Shown here: in pieces, positions 35,201-44,664 of the stretch
Layout of the letters: the number at the start of each line of letters is the position of its first letter
Position numbering within the stretch: position 1 is the stretch's first letter
Assembly: GCA_029465975.1 (NCBI GenBank)
Contig: CM055728.1
Coordinates: forward strand, 28,655,052 to 28,719,051
Direction of reading: 5' to 3'
Origin: Dallia pectoralis
Taxonomy: Eukaryota; Chordata; Actinopteri; Esociformes; Umbridae
Length of the DNA: 64,000 bases
The notes under the pieces: generated by a model
The model's input: the letters and a program-made list of their open reading frames with translations, nothing else
The model's database searches: none
What the model was told of the DNA's origin: nothing
Made by a program: the position numbers and the translations under genes

Positions 35201-38200
35201 CTGGGACACACCAATCCACTGGGACCACCAATCCACTGGGACACACCAATCCACTGGGACCCACCAATCCACTGGGACCCACCAATCCACTGGGACACAC
35301 CAATCCACTGGGACACACCAATCCACTGGGACCCACCAATCCACTGGGACATGTCCCCATAGCTGAAGCCCTACCTTTCTCCCTCTCACCATGGCATCCC
35401 TGCTACTGTCTGACATGCTGGAGAAGGAATCCGGACTTCCTGGTGGGGTGGAGTCAACCTCCACAGGATCCTCCTCTTTTACGTTCATGGCTTCTCCCAA
35501 CGGCGTCTGCAGGCTCATGTCAAGGGCCACCTCCCTGTGAGGAGCAGGGAGCTGAAGGAGAGTGACGGGGAAAGACAGAAGTGAATACTGACTTACCCAC
35601 AAACCACCACGGATGATAAATAACTAGATTTGAAGAAAAGCAGAGGCATCTTTAGGAGATCCAGGAAACTGTTCCTATCTACTGTATTATTTATTATCTA
35701 CTAAGTTCTGAAACGGATCTTGTAAGTATAACAACACAAAAAGTCCACATATTCCACTCTAAAGTTGGACACTAATTCCAAAGTTTTTTCTTTTCTCTTT
35801 ATTTCGCAACAGTTGTTTGTCCTGGATGAGCTTAGCCGGGATTAAGTTGGGATCAATTAGAAATCCCGGAAATATCATGGACTTGAAAAGCATCCTGGTT
35901 CTCTTATTTCTTCCATGTTAATATCAGATAATGTAACTTTAGTCAGGTAACATCAGAAATACTGGGCTCTGGCTTGGGGTGAAGTAAGCAGTCAGGCAAA
36001 CTTTGACTTTATTTCCTTTATATTAAAAATAACAGCAGACCTATTTATTGTGTGTAAATACAGTTTTTGTACAGGTGGTCCTTGGAATCGAACCCACTAT
36101 CCTGACATTGCAACTACAATGTTCCAACTGACTCTGTGGTACTGTGCTACTGTGTTACTGTGTTACTGTGTTACTGTGCTACTGTGCTACTATGTTACTG
36201 TGCTACTGTGTTACTGTGTTACTGTGTTACTGTGTTACTGTGTTACTGTGTTACTGTGCTACTAAGTTACTGTGGTACAGTGCTACAGTGCTACAGTGCT
36301 ACTGTGTTACTGTGTTACTGTGTTACTGTGTTACTGTGTTACTGTGTTACTGTGTTACTGTGTTACTGTGCTACTAAGTTACTGTGGTACAGTGCTACAG
36401 TGCTACAGTGCTACAGTGCTACTGTGTTACTGTGTTACTGTGTTACTGTGTTACTGTGTTACTGTGTTACTGTGTTACTGTGTTACTGTGTTACTGTGCT
36501 ACTAAGTTACTGTGGTACAGTGCTACAGTGCTACAGTGCTACTGTGTTACTGTGTTACTGTGTTACTGTGTTACTGTGTTACTGTGTTACTGTGTTACTG
36601 TGTTACTGTGCTACTAAGTTACTGTGGTACAGTGCTACAGTGCTACAGTGCTACTGTGTTACTGTGTTACTGTGTTACTGTGTTACTGTGTTACTGTGTT
36701 ACTGTGCTACTGTGCTACTGTGCTACTGTGCTACTGTGTTACAGAGGACCAAGATGGTTCCACTCACAGGGTTCCTGGAGTGCTTGTTGTCGTCCTCATG
36801 GGCCTTTCTGAACTCCTCAGCGAAGGAGGTAGCCAGCTCATTGAACAGCCCAACCTCCTCACAGTTTTTCAAAAAGCGTGTTGGAGTTGGGGTTTGGTCT
36901 GGAAGACAAAGGCAAGAAGAACAAACAGGTCACACATTCTTCTTTTACACTTTCCAAAAATAATATTTTGCCCCAAAAAGTAAAACTTCCCCAGTTATTA
37001 GTGATCCAGTATCTGACATAAATGAGCACCAAACGAGTTTCAAGGACAGGTGATATAATTGAATAGTCCAGACTCACTAGGGGAACCAGTACCTTGGATT
37101 ATAACAGAATCAGTCCTGGCAGGTCCAAACTTCAGCGTCATCTCATGCTTGTGTTTGTGTACGGCCAGGTGGTCCTCGTTGGTGAACCTCTGGAGAGAGA
37201 AGGATGCATGGAGAGAGGAGAGGGGGAGAGAGGGAGACAGGGGGGAGGAGAGAGGGAGAGATGGAGGAGGAGGAGGAAGAGATGGAGACAGGGAGGAGGT
37301 AAAGAGAGGAGAGGAGGGGGGAGAGATGGAGACAGGGAGGAGGTAAAGAGAGGAGAGGAGGAGGGAGAGATGGAGACAGGGAGGAGGTAAAGAGAGGAGA
37401 GGAGTAGAAAGGGAGAGATGGAGACAGGGAGGAGGAGGGAAATAGGGAGAGGAGGGAGTAAGAGAGATGGAGAGAAGGATTGAGAGGGAGTGAGGTTAAA
37501 GGAATGTACAGGATATGAAGCAGATTAACCTTAATAACCCCCACACACAGACAAACATCTATGTGCTGGAAATCACATAAGCACCAGACATGTAACAGGG
37601 CGTGCACACGTAACAGGGCGTGCACACGTAACAGGGCGTGCACACGTAACAGGGCGTGCACACGTAACAGGGCGTGCACACGCAACAGGGCGTGCACACG
37701 CAACAGGGCGTGCACACGCAACAGGGCGTGCACACGCAACAGGGCGTGCACACGCAACAGGGCGTGCACACGCAACAGGGCGTGCACACGCAACAGGGCG
37801 TGCACACGCAACCGGGCGTGCACACGCAACCGGGCGTGCACACGCAACCGGGCGTGCACACGCAACAGGGCGTGCACACGCAACAGGGCGTGCACACGCA
37901 ACAGGGCGTGCACACGCAACAGGGCGTGCACACGCAACAGGGCGTGCACACGCAACAGGGCGTGCACACGCAACAGGGCGTGCACACGTAACAGGGCGTG
38001 CACACGTAACAGGGCGTGCACACGTAACAGGGCGTGCACACGTAACAGGGCGTGCACACGTAACAGGGCGTGCACACGTAACAGGGCGTGCACACGTAAC
38101 AGGGCGTGCACACGTAACAGGGCGTGCACACGTAACAGGGCTTGCACACGTAACAGGGCTTGCACACGTAACAGGGCGTGCACATGTAACAGGGTGTGCA

Positions 38201-40181
38201 CATGTAACAGGGTATGTAACATGTATGCACATGTAACAGGCTAGTTGGGGTTAAAGCTGGATCGGTCCTCTGTTCTTAGGAGATTTCTGCAGAACCAACA
38301 GATCATCATCTTTGACCTCTCAGAGGATCTCAGAGTAAGCTGAAGCCATAACCGTCAGTTTCTGTGTGAACATAAGCCCCACCCCTTAGTCTCTGAGTGA
38401 GCCTAAGCCCCTCCCCTCAATCACCATGTGAGCCTAAGGCCCTCCCCTCAGGGTTCTCAGCAGATGACAGGTCTGTGACTCAACACTTCACCACATACCT
38501 ACAAGATGACCTTTCCTTGGCACAGGACGTGGCACAGGCATTATATTTGTCACATTTGTCCGCTGGGCTCTGCACGTCCCATCAAACCTCAACACCAAAC
38601 CTAAAAAGTCACGGCCTGTCTGCGGCTCAGCCTGGCACAGGGTTCCCAATTGATGCCATGCACCTCTGCACACTGGCGTAAACGCCCCACCGCTGGCCCT
38701 GCCAGTTTCCCCATGACACTATGCCAGAGACACCACCTGCCATGCCAGAGACACCACCTGCCATCTTAAGGTCAAACCACTCGAAGGCTGGATGAGTGCA
38801 TTTTCTGAATCACTAACAGTGGACATGGTATTCATGTAATTCCGTAACGCAAATGAATAAAAGAAACGTTTTCAACATTCAATTTAGCGTTTTTGCAGTA
38901 AAACACTATTCCTGGCTGCGTAAAGCGTAAAGCGTCAAGTTACAAGTTCAGTCATGAGTGAAGCGAGAGGAAGGGGGTGAGAGTGAGGGCCAAGTGGAAA
39001 CACTGTCAAGTGTGAAGAGCATATATTTAGCCAGGACCCAGCTAACAGCAGCATCACCAATGCACTTGTAAATGTCTCACAGACACACAGTATTTTTCCT
39101 ATGAGCAAGACAACTGGCCAGATGGAAACTAATGTAAAATGACTCTCCCCATCGTACGCAGGAAACACGACAGCAAACGGGGACCATGATGCTCAACGAG
39201 AGAAACGTCTAAACGAGACTGAGGCTGCTACGTTGCACACCGGTGAAAACACTGATTGTGAGGAAAGATTACCCACACAACACAGCCGGAAAGACAGGAA
39301 CTGGATATCACAAAGAGATAAATTACATTTCTGTGTTGACTGAAAAAAACAATGAAGTAGGGCTGCACAACTAATCGAATTCACATGGAAATCTAAATGT
39401 TAACGTGTGCTGTCGTGTTTTTCTTTCATTCGCAGCTGTTCCCTGACACAACCCAAGCTCCGCCCCCTTCATTAAAGTATGCCAGTTCCTCATGTATATT
39501 CCACCAGTTTGCATGCACGACTTTAAGGTCAATTGCAATCAACTGTTCCAAAACAAGAACTATGTCACTTGCCACTGCTTTTCAATGAGTCATTCTGGTT
39601 CTAGGACTCCAACAGTTGACAAAACTGTTTTGATCTTTTTTTCGCCAACGCCCTCAACCAGAGTGTCTTTCGGTCGTAACTGCATACCCTTTCAACCTGG
39701 TCCCCCGTGGGAATCGAACCCACAACTGCTTTGCAAGTGCGATGCTCTACATACAGAGCTACATAGGAACTTTATTCCTATATTAGGCAAAACAACAAAG
39801 AACTTTTGCTGATAACGTGCAGCTCTCTGCAAAGCTGTAAAGGCATGAAAACACACACACACGATATGGCAAGTCTACTTCAAGTAGAGATGTAACTAGA
39901 TTAGTTTTAGCCTTTGATCCTGTATTGAATGTGCCAGACAACGTGCCAACATTGCATTACAGTTATTAACGCTATAAAAATAAATAAACCACAAATGAAT
40001 ATAAGGAACTGTTTCTGGAAGTTAAGCAGTAAGAAGTCGTGTTGAACTGTGTGTCCTGGTAACGTGAATTATCTCAACAGAAGGTAGGAGACTGAACATT
40101 AGATAAAGCCAATAGGGGCAAAATATACAGACAACTTTGGCATATGCACGCACGCGCACGCGCGCACACACACGCACACGC

Positions 40182-40219
<38 letters not shown>

Positions 40220-43109
40220 CTCTGCAATGAATTATTCATCACTTGTTGTTTGCTCCTTTTCCCTAAGAACCTTCAGGGACTTCAAGTTACCTTACCATAA
40301 CACACACACACACACACTTCAGCTTCCATATGAACGTCTTCCAACACAGAGTACAGCGTCACGACTGGACTGTTGATGATCACATTTGCCAGACACCAGC
40401 CTCTATTGCACCGGCCTCCCCTCTATTGCACCGGCCTCCCCTCTATGGCACCGGCCTCCCCTCTATGGCACCGGCCTCCCCTCTATGGCACCGGCCTCCC
40501 CTCTATGGCACCGGCCTCCCCTCTATGGCACCGGCCTCCCCTCTATGGCACCGGCCTCCCCTCTATGGCACCGGCCTCCCATCTATGGCACCGGCCTCCC
40601 ATCTATGGCACCGGCCTCCCATCTATGGCACCGGCCTCCCATCTATGGCACCGGCCTCCCATCTATGGCACCGGCCTCCCCTCTATCGCACCGGCGGCCC
40701 CTCTATCGCACCGGCGGCCCCTCTATCGCACCGGCGGCCCCTCTATCGCACCGGCGGCCCCTCTATCGCACCGGCGGCCCCTCTATCGCACCGGCGGCCC
40801 CTCTATCGCACCGGCGGCCCCTCTATCGCACCGGCGGCCCCTCTATCGCACCGGCGGCCCCTCTATCGCACCGGCGGCCCCTCTATCGCACCGGCGGCCC
40901 CTCTATCGCACCGGCGGCCCCTCTATCGCACCGGCCTCCTCTCTATCGCATCTCCCTGCAGAGCAACCATGGCGTCGTCTGGCTCCCAAATCTCTGGTGT
41001 GGCGTCTACCAACGATGCCATATTGCCAGTACCTGCCCGCTCCCTCTGGCCAGCCAGTGCACCAAAGCGTTTTAAAATGGGGAAAGAGTGTCGTTTGGCA
41101 TTAAAGGCATTTATCTGGTTGACTCACAGTGTATGTCTGCCAGCTGCAAAGACAGGTTACAACGATAACAGAGATTACTCATCCAAGCTGCCTGTGACTC
41201 ACTGACTGGCTGAGGGGAGAAAGAGGAGGACACAGTCTCACAACGCCACCAAACTAGCTGCCCGCCTCCGTTTGGGTATTGTAAAAGTGGGTTCTTCAGA
41301 GGAAAGCAGAAGAAACCAAGAACCATGTTTCAACAACATATCTAACCCATGGCCGCAGACGCAGGGGAAACTTGCGGAATATAAAAGTTGAATATAAATA
41401 ATTGCCCTCGGCTAAACTTTAAGTCAGGAGTAACTGAGGGTATTTCAGGGTACTTTCCAGAAGATACTACTTTTTTTACGCAATTAGGTAGTGTTTTTCT
41501 GAACACTAATACTGCACTAAAAGTAATTATTTTGGCCAGTGCATTTCAAAATAACAAATAGACATCAAAGAATTATTCAACAGAGATCTGATGTACTGTG
41601 ATGGCACTCAGAATGGTATTTCCCATGGCAGCAGATGGTAACAGATAAAGTCCAGAGGCACGTGTTAGTTATCGTCAGACTGCCTGCTCAAACACTTCTG
41701 CTTCTCGATGACTGAATTTCCACAAGCCCATTGTTATTTTGTTTCTGCCTGCTCTTTATGGACGTGTCATGGTGAGACTGAGTTGGCATAACCAACCCTG
41801 ACCAGAATCACACAGACCCAAACCTGACCAGAACCTCACAGACCCAAACCTGACCAGAATCACACCGACCCAAACCTGACCAGAATCACACCGACCCAAA
41901 CCTGATCAGAATCACACCGACCCAAACCTGACCAGAATCACAGACCCAAACCTGACCAGAATCACACCGACCCAAACCTGACCAGAATCACCCAAACTTG
42001 ACCAAACCTGACCAGAATCACACCGACCCAAACCTGACCAGAATCACACGACCCAAACTTGACCAAACCTGACCAGAATCACACCGACCCACACCTGACC
42101 AGAATCACACCGACCCAAACTTGACCAAACCTGACCAGAATCACACCGACCCACACCTGACCAGAATCTCACAGACTCAGTTTTTACTGTAATCTTCTCA
42201 AAAACATACCAGTTATCACATATACATTCGAGAAAAAAAATTCTGCAAGGTAAATCCAACAAATTGTAATAAAGTCTTATAATAAAATGTATTATTATTA
42301 AATGTAAATATGACAAAACCTCTCTAAATAGAATTTCCAAATATAGATTTGGACATGTAAAGCAGCCTGAATAAAACATCCCTGCTGACATTGTTTCTTT
42401 TAATTTGTAGTGGAGAAACAGACCACAGAACTATATATATACCCAACACTGAGCAGAGTCTCACAGACCCAACACTGAGCAGAGTCCCACAGACCCAACA
42501 CTGAGCAGAGTCTCACAGACCCAACACTGAGCAGAGTCCCACAGACCCAACACTGAGCAGAGTCTCACAGACCCAACACTGAGCAGAGTCCCACAGACCC
42601 AACACTGAGCAGAGTCTCACAGACCCAACACTGAGCAGAGTCCCACAGACCCAACACTGACCAGAGTCTCACAGACCCAACACTGAGCAGAGTCCCACAG
42701 ACCCAACACTGACCAGAGTCCCACAGACCCAACACTGACCAGAGTCCCACAGACCCAACCCTGAGCAGTGTCTCACAGACCCAACACGGACCAGAGTCCC
42801 ACAGACCCAACACTGAGAAATCACTCCTCTTATATATTCACTGCCCAGCCATGGCAGTTATTCAAGTCCACAGCCAATGTCAAATAGCAATTCAGAAAAA
42901 GCACATTGAAACCCAACAACCAAAACTGGAACCCATATGAACTGCCAAAGACCCTCACTAAACCAACTTCACCTGTCAAATGGCACAGACATTTAAACAT
43001 ACAGCAGAATAAGCAGAAAAGTGACAGACACTCAGGACAAACACTCAGGTTTATGACCTACCTGTCCGCAGCCCAAAGCGTTGCATACAAAAGGCCGGTC
43101 GTCCCCCAT
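29826..43109 (-). CDS. atf7: ATF7 (cyclic AMP-dependent transcription factor, bZIP), 11 coding exons, 513 aa
   Basis: ATF7 is a nuclear ATF2-family factor that binds CRE-type TGACGTCA sites as a homodimer or with JUN/FOS, and is regulated by p38/JNK phosphorylation. Joining the 11 exons listed separately gives 1542 nt including the stop, with all phases consistent. Visible are a C2H2 finger (C9, C14, H27, H31), the phospho-acceptor motif DQTPTPTRFLK with Thr51 and Thr53 at the human ATF7 positions, an acidic DPVEVDS segment, MRPG..PARPRPGSLPLHIGF, the basic region N354-R362 (NRAAASRCR), and a zipper with L372, L379, L386, L393 and L400. ATF7 is preferred over ATF2 or CREB5 because of MGDDRPFVCNA, EEDPVEVDS, and QHPDAPSPAQPQVSPAQP. 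Length fits the family (human isoforms about 480-495 aa). The a/b copy is undecided. Confidence 0.95.
30072..30832. repeat. 47-bp minisatellite filling atf7 intron 10, about 16 copies
   Basis: In plus orientation the unit is ACAGATAGATGTTACATGTC + TTTTATAGTACTGCCGTCTC + CTGTAGG. The array covers nearly the whole intron (30101-30850) and its left end overlaps the first bases of exon 11. Each unit carries a copy of the exon 11 acceptor and exon start. Left copies are almost identical; right copies (30480-30830) are more diverged. Confidence 0.95.
30851..30956 (-). CDS. atf7: atf7 coding exon 10, leucine zipper (residues 388-422 plus split codon)
   Basis: Encodes NEVSLLRNEVAHLKQLLLAH then KNCPVTAQQKKTAYI, with L393 and L400 continuing the zipper. 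Acceptor TCTTCAG, donor ATAG|GTAACA. Confidence 0.94.
31073..31105. repeat. (CA)n microsatellite at the atf7 exon 9 donor
   Basis: On the minus strand this is (GT)n starting exactly at the exon 9 boundary. Confidence 0.95.
31106..31294 (-). CDS. atf7: atf7 coding exon 9, bZIP basic region (residues 325-387)
   Basis: Encodes VSPAQPTGGRRRR, then RRQRFLERNRAAASRCRQK and EKKAEELTSMNVSLA. It contains the DNA-contact motif N354xxAAxS/CR and zipper leucines 372, 379 and 386. Acceptor CCCCCAG. The donor is GCG|GTGTGTGT, the first GT of a (GT)n microsatellite. Confidence 0.95.
31637..31669. repeat. (TG)n microsatellite in atf7 intron 8
   Basis: TGTGTG... interrupted by GCGTGTGCGT, about 30 bp from the exon 8 donor. 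Confidence 0.9.
31697..31837 (-). CDS. atf7: atf7 coding exon 8 (residues 278-324)
   Basis: Encodes RLKAVLAHQSSGGQ through EQSQLLVQHPDAPSPAQPQ, the segment before the basic region. Acceptor CTGTAG, donor CAG|GTGGGG. Confidence 0.94.
31889..31936. repeat. (AC)n(AT)n microsatellite in atf7 intron 7
   Basis: ACACACAT then (AC)n then (AT)n, upstream of the exon 8 acceptor in transcript order. Confidence 0.9.
32180..32275. repeat. (GA)n tract in atf7 intron 7
   Basis: Purine tract GAGAGA with minor GGGAGA interruptions. Flanking phrases (TTGACCTC...GTGTACCGGGAAAGAG) occur at both 32119-32157 and 32304-32340, so the region is duplicated around it. Confidence 0.9.
32366..32552. repeat. 12-bp minisatellite, about 15 copies, atf7 intron 7
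   Basis: The unit is GAGAGAGACGAA. In the transcript it is a pyrimidine repeat starting about 45 nt after the exon 7 donor. The plus-strand Arg/Glu-rich frame and the minus-strand Ser/Leu frame are artefacts. Confidence 0.95.
32599..32718 (-). CDS. atf7: atf7 coding exon 7 (residues 238-277)
   Basis: Encodes LARPMHMVPNIPGIPGPP, a glycine/serine stretch, and HLEAKM. Acceptor TCTCCAG, donor ATG|GTGAGA. The intron past the donor opens into the pyrimidine repeat of 32366-32552. Confidence 0.94.
33111..33195 (-). CDS. atf7: atf7 coding exon 6 (residues 209-237)
   Basis: Completes Gly209, then SPTGHYPMMMHLPNGLLPGP and VQIPSVIS. Acceptor CTCCTCAG, donor TCG|GTATGC. Confidence 0.92.
33464..33651 (-). 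CDS. atf7: atf7 coding exon 5 (residues 147-208 plus split codon)
   Basis: Encodes DTSPRPALSTAHTPIIMRPG through RPGSLPLHIGFDGLQ and SPTSVITPTPPSNRTLL. Proline-rich, conserved with human ATF7. Acceptor TCTCCCAG, donor GGG|GTGAGT. Confidence 0.93.
33862..35351. repeat. 18-bp minisatellite filling atf7 intron 4, about 83 copies
   Basis: The unit is ACTGGGACCCACCAATCC with subtypes GACACACC, AATTCACT and AATCCGCT. CCGCT copies are confined to about 33950-34170. A divergent unit with TTTGAGGACAC occurs at about 33884 and again at about 34444, which suggests block duplication. Because 18 is divisible by three and the unit has no stop, frames of about 500-590 codons are open on both strands; they are artefacts. 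Confidence 0.96.
35390..35551 (-). CDS. atf7: atf7 coding exon 4 (residues 93-146)
   Basis: Encodes LPAPHREVALDMSL, then NVKEEDPVEVDSTPPGSP and SSMSDSSRDAM. The acceptor CTCCTTCAG was chosen because the nearby alternative CCTCACAG would put a stop in frame. Donor ATG|GTGAGA. The 18-bp array begins 39 bp beyond the donor. Confidence 0.92.
36070..36132 (-). mobile_element. tRNA-derived SINE fragment in atf7 intron 3
   Basis: On the minus strand GTGGGTTCGATTCCAAGGACC matches a pol III B box (GGTTCRANTCC) preceded by ATTGTAGTTGCAATGTCAGG, the layout of fish tRNA-derived SINEs. It touches the octamer array. Confidence 0.6.
36134..36742. repeat. 8-bp minisatellite with higher-order structure, atf7 intron 3
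   Basis: The basic unit is TGTTACTG / TGCTACTG / TGCTACAG. The marker string CTACTAAGTTACTGTGGTAC occurs about every 112-128 bp (near 36258, 36370, 36498, 36610), so the present array grew by copying roughly 112-128-bp blocks. Confidence 0.95.
36768..36898 (-). CDS. atf7: atf7 coding exon 3 (residues 49-92)
   Basis: Encodes (D)QTPTPTRFLKNCEEVGLF through EEFRKAHEDDNKHSRNP, the transactivation segment with the Thr51/Thr53 kinase sites. Acceptor TTCCAG, donor CCT|GTGAGT. The octamer array at 36134-36742 starts about 26 bp past the donor. Confidence 0.94.
37093..37189 (-). CDS. atf7: atf7 coding exon 2 (residues 17-48 plus split codon)
   Basis: Encodes RFTNEDHLAVHKHKHEM... to SVIIQ, completing the C2H2 finger with H27 and H31. 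Acceptor CTCTCCAG, donor CAAG|GTACTG. A long pyrimidine tract (37196-37480 in minus orientation) lies immediately upstream of the acceptor. Confidence 0.94.
37196..37480. repeat. Purine tract (pyrimidine tract in atf7 pre-mRNA) upstream of exon 2
   Basis: AGAGAGGAGAGGGGGAGAGA-type sequence with a 50-60-bp repeat (GATGGAGACAGGGAGGAGGT near 37273, 37326, 37369). In the transcript it extends the polypyrimidine tract of the exon 2 acceptor by nearly 300 nt. Confidence 0.88.
37592..38216. repeat. 18-bp minisatellite, about 34 copies, atf7 intron 1
   Basis: The unit is ACGTAACAGGGCGTGCAC. The middle block (37680-37985) has ACGCAAC instead of ACGTAAC, including three adjacent copies with CCGGGCG. 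Outer copies keep ACGTAAC. All six frames are open; no gene. Confidence 0.96.
39690..39772 (-). mobile_element. tRNA-derived SINE head with intact pol III boxes
   Basis: The minus strand reads TAGCTCTGTATGTAGAGC (A-box like), then GTGGGTTCGATTCCCAC with a perfect B box (complement of 39710-39720), then GGGGGACCAGG. It resembles the tRNA-related head of fish (salmonid HpaI-like) SINEs. It lacks the cloverleaf of a functional tRNA gene. Confidence 0.65.
40145..40218. repeat. (CA)n/(CACG)n microsatellite
   Basis: CGCACGCGCACGCGCGCACA grading into (CA)n; alternating purine-pyrimidine with CpG, a Z-DNA-prone composition. Confidence 0.9.
40402..40952. repeat. 20-bp minisatellite in three homogeneous blocks, atf7 intron 1
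   Basis: Left block CCTCCCCTCTATGGCACCGG, middle block with CCATCTATGG, right block CGGCCCCTCTATCGCACCGG (about 12 identical copies, 40685-40925). Boundaries between blocks are sharp. Frames over it are artefacts. Confidence 0.96.
40953..41794 (-). other. atf7 intron 1, unique part
   Basis: No exon or repeat is recognised. Confidence 0.4.
41795..42178. repeat. 26-bp minisatellite A, atf7 intron 1
   Basis: The unit is GACCCAAACCTGACCAGAAT + CACACC, with truncated copies carrying ACTTGACCAAACC. The unit is related to the array at 42442-42818. Confidence 0.93.
42442..42818. repeat. 26-bp minisatellite B, about 14 copies, atf7 intron 1
   Basis: The unit is CAGACCCAACACTGAGCAGA + GTCYCA, with YCA alternating TCA and CCA in successive copies in the left half, giving a 52-bp dimer. 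Same length and shared GACCCAA...CTGA.CAGA as array A. Confidence 0.94.
43062..43109 (-). CDS. atf7: atf7 coding exon 1 (residues 1-16)
   Basis: Encodes MGDDRPFVCNALGCGQ, the first half of the zinc finger. The start ACAATGG has A at -3 and G at +4. The exon begins at 43133 after the acceptor CTCCCGCAG, leaving 24 nt of 5' UTR in this exon. The donor is ACAG|GTAGGT, phase 0. Confidence 0.93.
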
Positions 43110-43382
43110 TGTTGCAAAGAGCTTGCAATTTAACTGCGGGAGAAGAGAAGGGGAGAACATTGTTGTCAGTTCCGTTCTTAATTTCCTCAACGGGTTGTTC
43201 TGCCAGTCCTCCTGTGGAGCAGTCTGGTCCAAAACACAGGCAGAGATGCTGTTCTGTCGCTAGGCTAACAGTAGTCAGGGCAGCCAGGAAGCAGAACACA
43301 GTTAAAAATAACCCGTCCCAGTGAGGAAAACACATGCACACATTACGATCACACACAACAACACCCACAGAGAGCAACACGT

Positions 43383-43455
43383 ACATACACACACAAACAC
43401 ACACACAGAGAGCAACAGACCCACACACACAAACAAACAAACACACACACACACA
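43383..43455. repeat. CA-rich repeat upstream of atf7 coding exon 1
   Basis: ACACAC interrupted by AGAGAGCAACAGACC and (ACAA)n, in the 5'-UTR intron. Confidence 0.85.
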
Positions 43456-44044
43456 GCAGGGCAGTGAGATGAGGTCTCCTTGGTTAACTTCACACAAGTG
43501 GCCCCCAGCTGGCCAATAACTGGGGAGAAACTTTGGGCTTGTTTACATTACAAGAGATTCAAACGCTATATACACTAAGATGAACATTAGTTTGCATAAT
43601 AATTTGCATTGCGTTTGAATTTAAACCAGGCCTGTTTGTAACGTACCACTAAGCATTGCAGCCGTCACATTGCGGGGAAATCACGCGGCATGAGTGTGTG
43701 CACTGCACAGAAACGTGACACAGTTCGTCATCACACTTGGAAAAACTCCAGGGGGGCTCTATCGAAAATGTGACGCACGCTACCTCGGAAACGGGGCATC
43801 TCCAGTTATCTATATTGGCGAGTTTGCACAACAAACTGAACTAGCGTCTACAGTTATCTTTGATATGTCTGTTGAGTAATGTACGCAAGCCCTTAAAGAG
43901 AAGAAAGTAAGCTAGTGTGAGGCCAGTGTAAAGAAACCACCCTGCCTTAACCCCCCCCACTTTAGAACAGAGTTCCACAACAACCGATATTGTTCCTACT
44001 CCACTACCTCAGAGGGGATGCGTGTCAAGTTTTTATTATTATGT

Positions 44045-44110
44045 TTTTTGAATTTAACCTTTATTTAACCAGGTAGGCCGATTAACAAATTCTCATTTGC
44101 AAACCCCAGC
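44045..44110 (+). mobile_element. Retroelement-like tail fragment
   Basis: TTTAACCTTTATTTAACCAG then GTAGGCCGATTAACAAATTC and TCATTTGCAA resemble a tail motif very common in fish interspersed repeats. Class inferred from memory. Confidence 0.45.
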
Positions 44111-44495
44111 TTCTCCTGGGTAAACGCTCTTCCTCCCTCTCCTTTAACTCCTCCCCCATCCTCCTCCCAAAGCATCCAGGCTCCACATGAAAAAATGCAG
44201 TTTTTAAAGTTTAGTAAAGATAACTTAGTCATAAAATGTTAATGAGAAGATTCTGGGTTGGGTGCATTAACATTTAAAATAGTTATCTATCTAAAACGTT
44301 CAACATGTCTTCACAACAGAGGGTGAGAAATAACAGTGAGGTGTGGTGGGAGGGGTGGCACATGAATGTTTCAGCAGAACTCTGCCAGCCCAATGTACCA
44401 TCTCCCAGAACACTAGATGACGTCTGCCGACTAGAATTACACAACATGGGTCCCGCAATGAACTCAAGACAACTTATTACACAACCCCGACCCTC

Positions 44496-44664
44496 ACCAG
44501 GTGAATGTACCTCCTCCAACAACCTCACCAGGTGAATGTACCTCCTCCAACAACCCCGACCAGGTGAATGTACCTCCTCCAACAACCCCGACCAGGTGAA
44601 TGTACCTCCTCCAACAACCCCGACCCTGACCAGGTGAATGTACCTCCTCCAACAACCCCGACAG
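44496..44664. repeat. 32-bp minisatellite, about 5 copies
   Basis: The unit is CAGGTGAATGTACCTCCTCC + AACAACCCCGAC. CAGGTG (E-box) recurs once per unit. Confidence 0.93.

Larger units (their letters stand above)
38217..40401 (-). other. atf7 intron 1, unique part
   Basis: Unique sequence with a SINE fragment (39690-39772) and a CA repeat (40145-40218). No exon is recognised. Confidence 0.5.

Noticed and set aside
33368..35565. Open frames of about 500-590 codons on both strands
   Set aside because: They are the 18-bp array read in frame; codon content is the repeat unit in each frame and they overlap atf7 introns and exons in wrong frames.
36070..36132. tRNA gene
   Set aside because: Only the B-box half remains.
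37143..38244. Cys-rich, Arg-rich and His/Leu-rich frames of over 200 codons
   Set aside because: 18-bp array read on both strands in every frame.
39690..39772. tRNA gene
   Set aside because: A and B boxes are present but the acceptor stem and cloverleaf do not close; it fits a SINE head.
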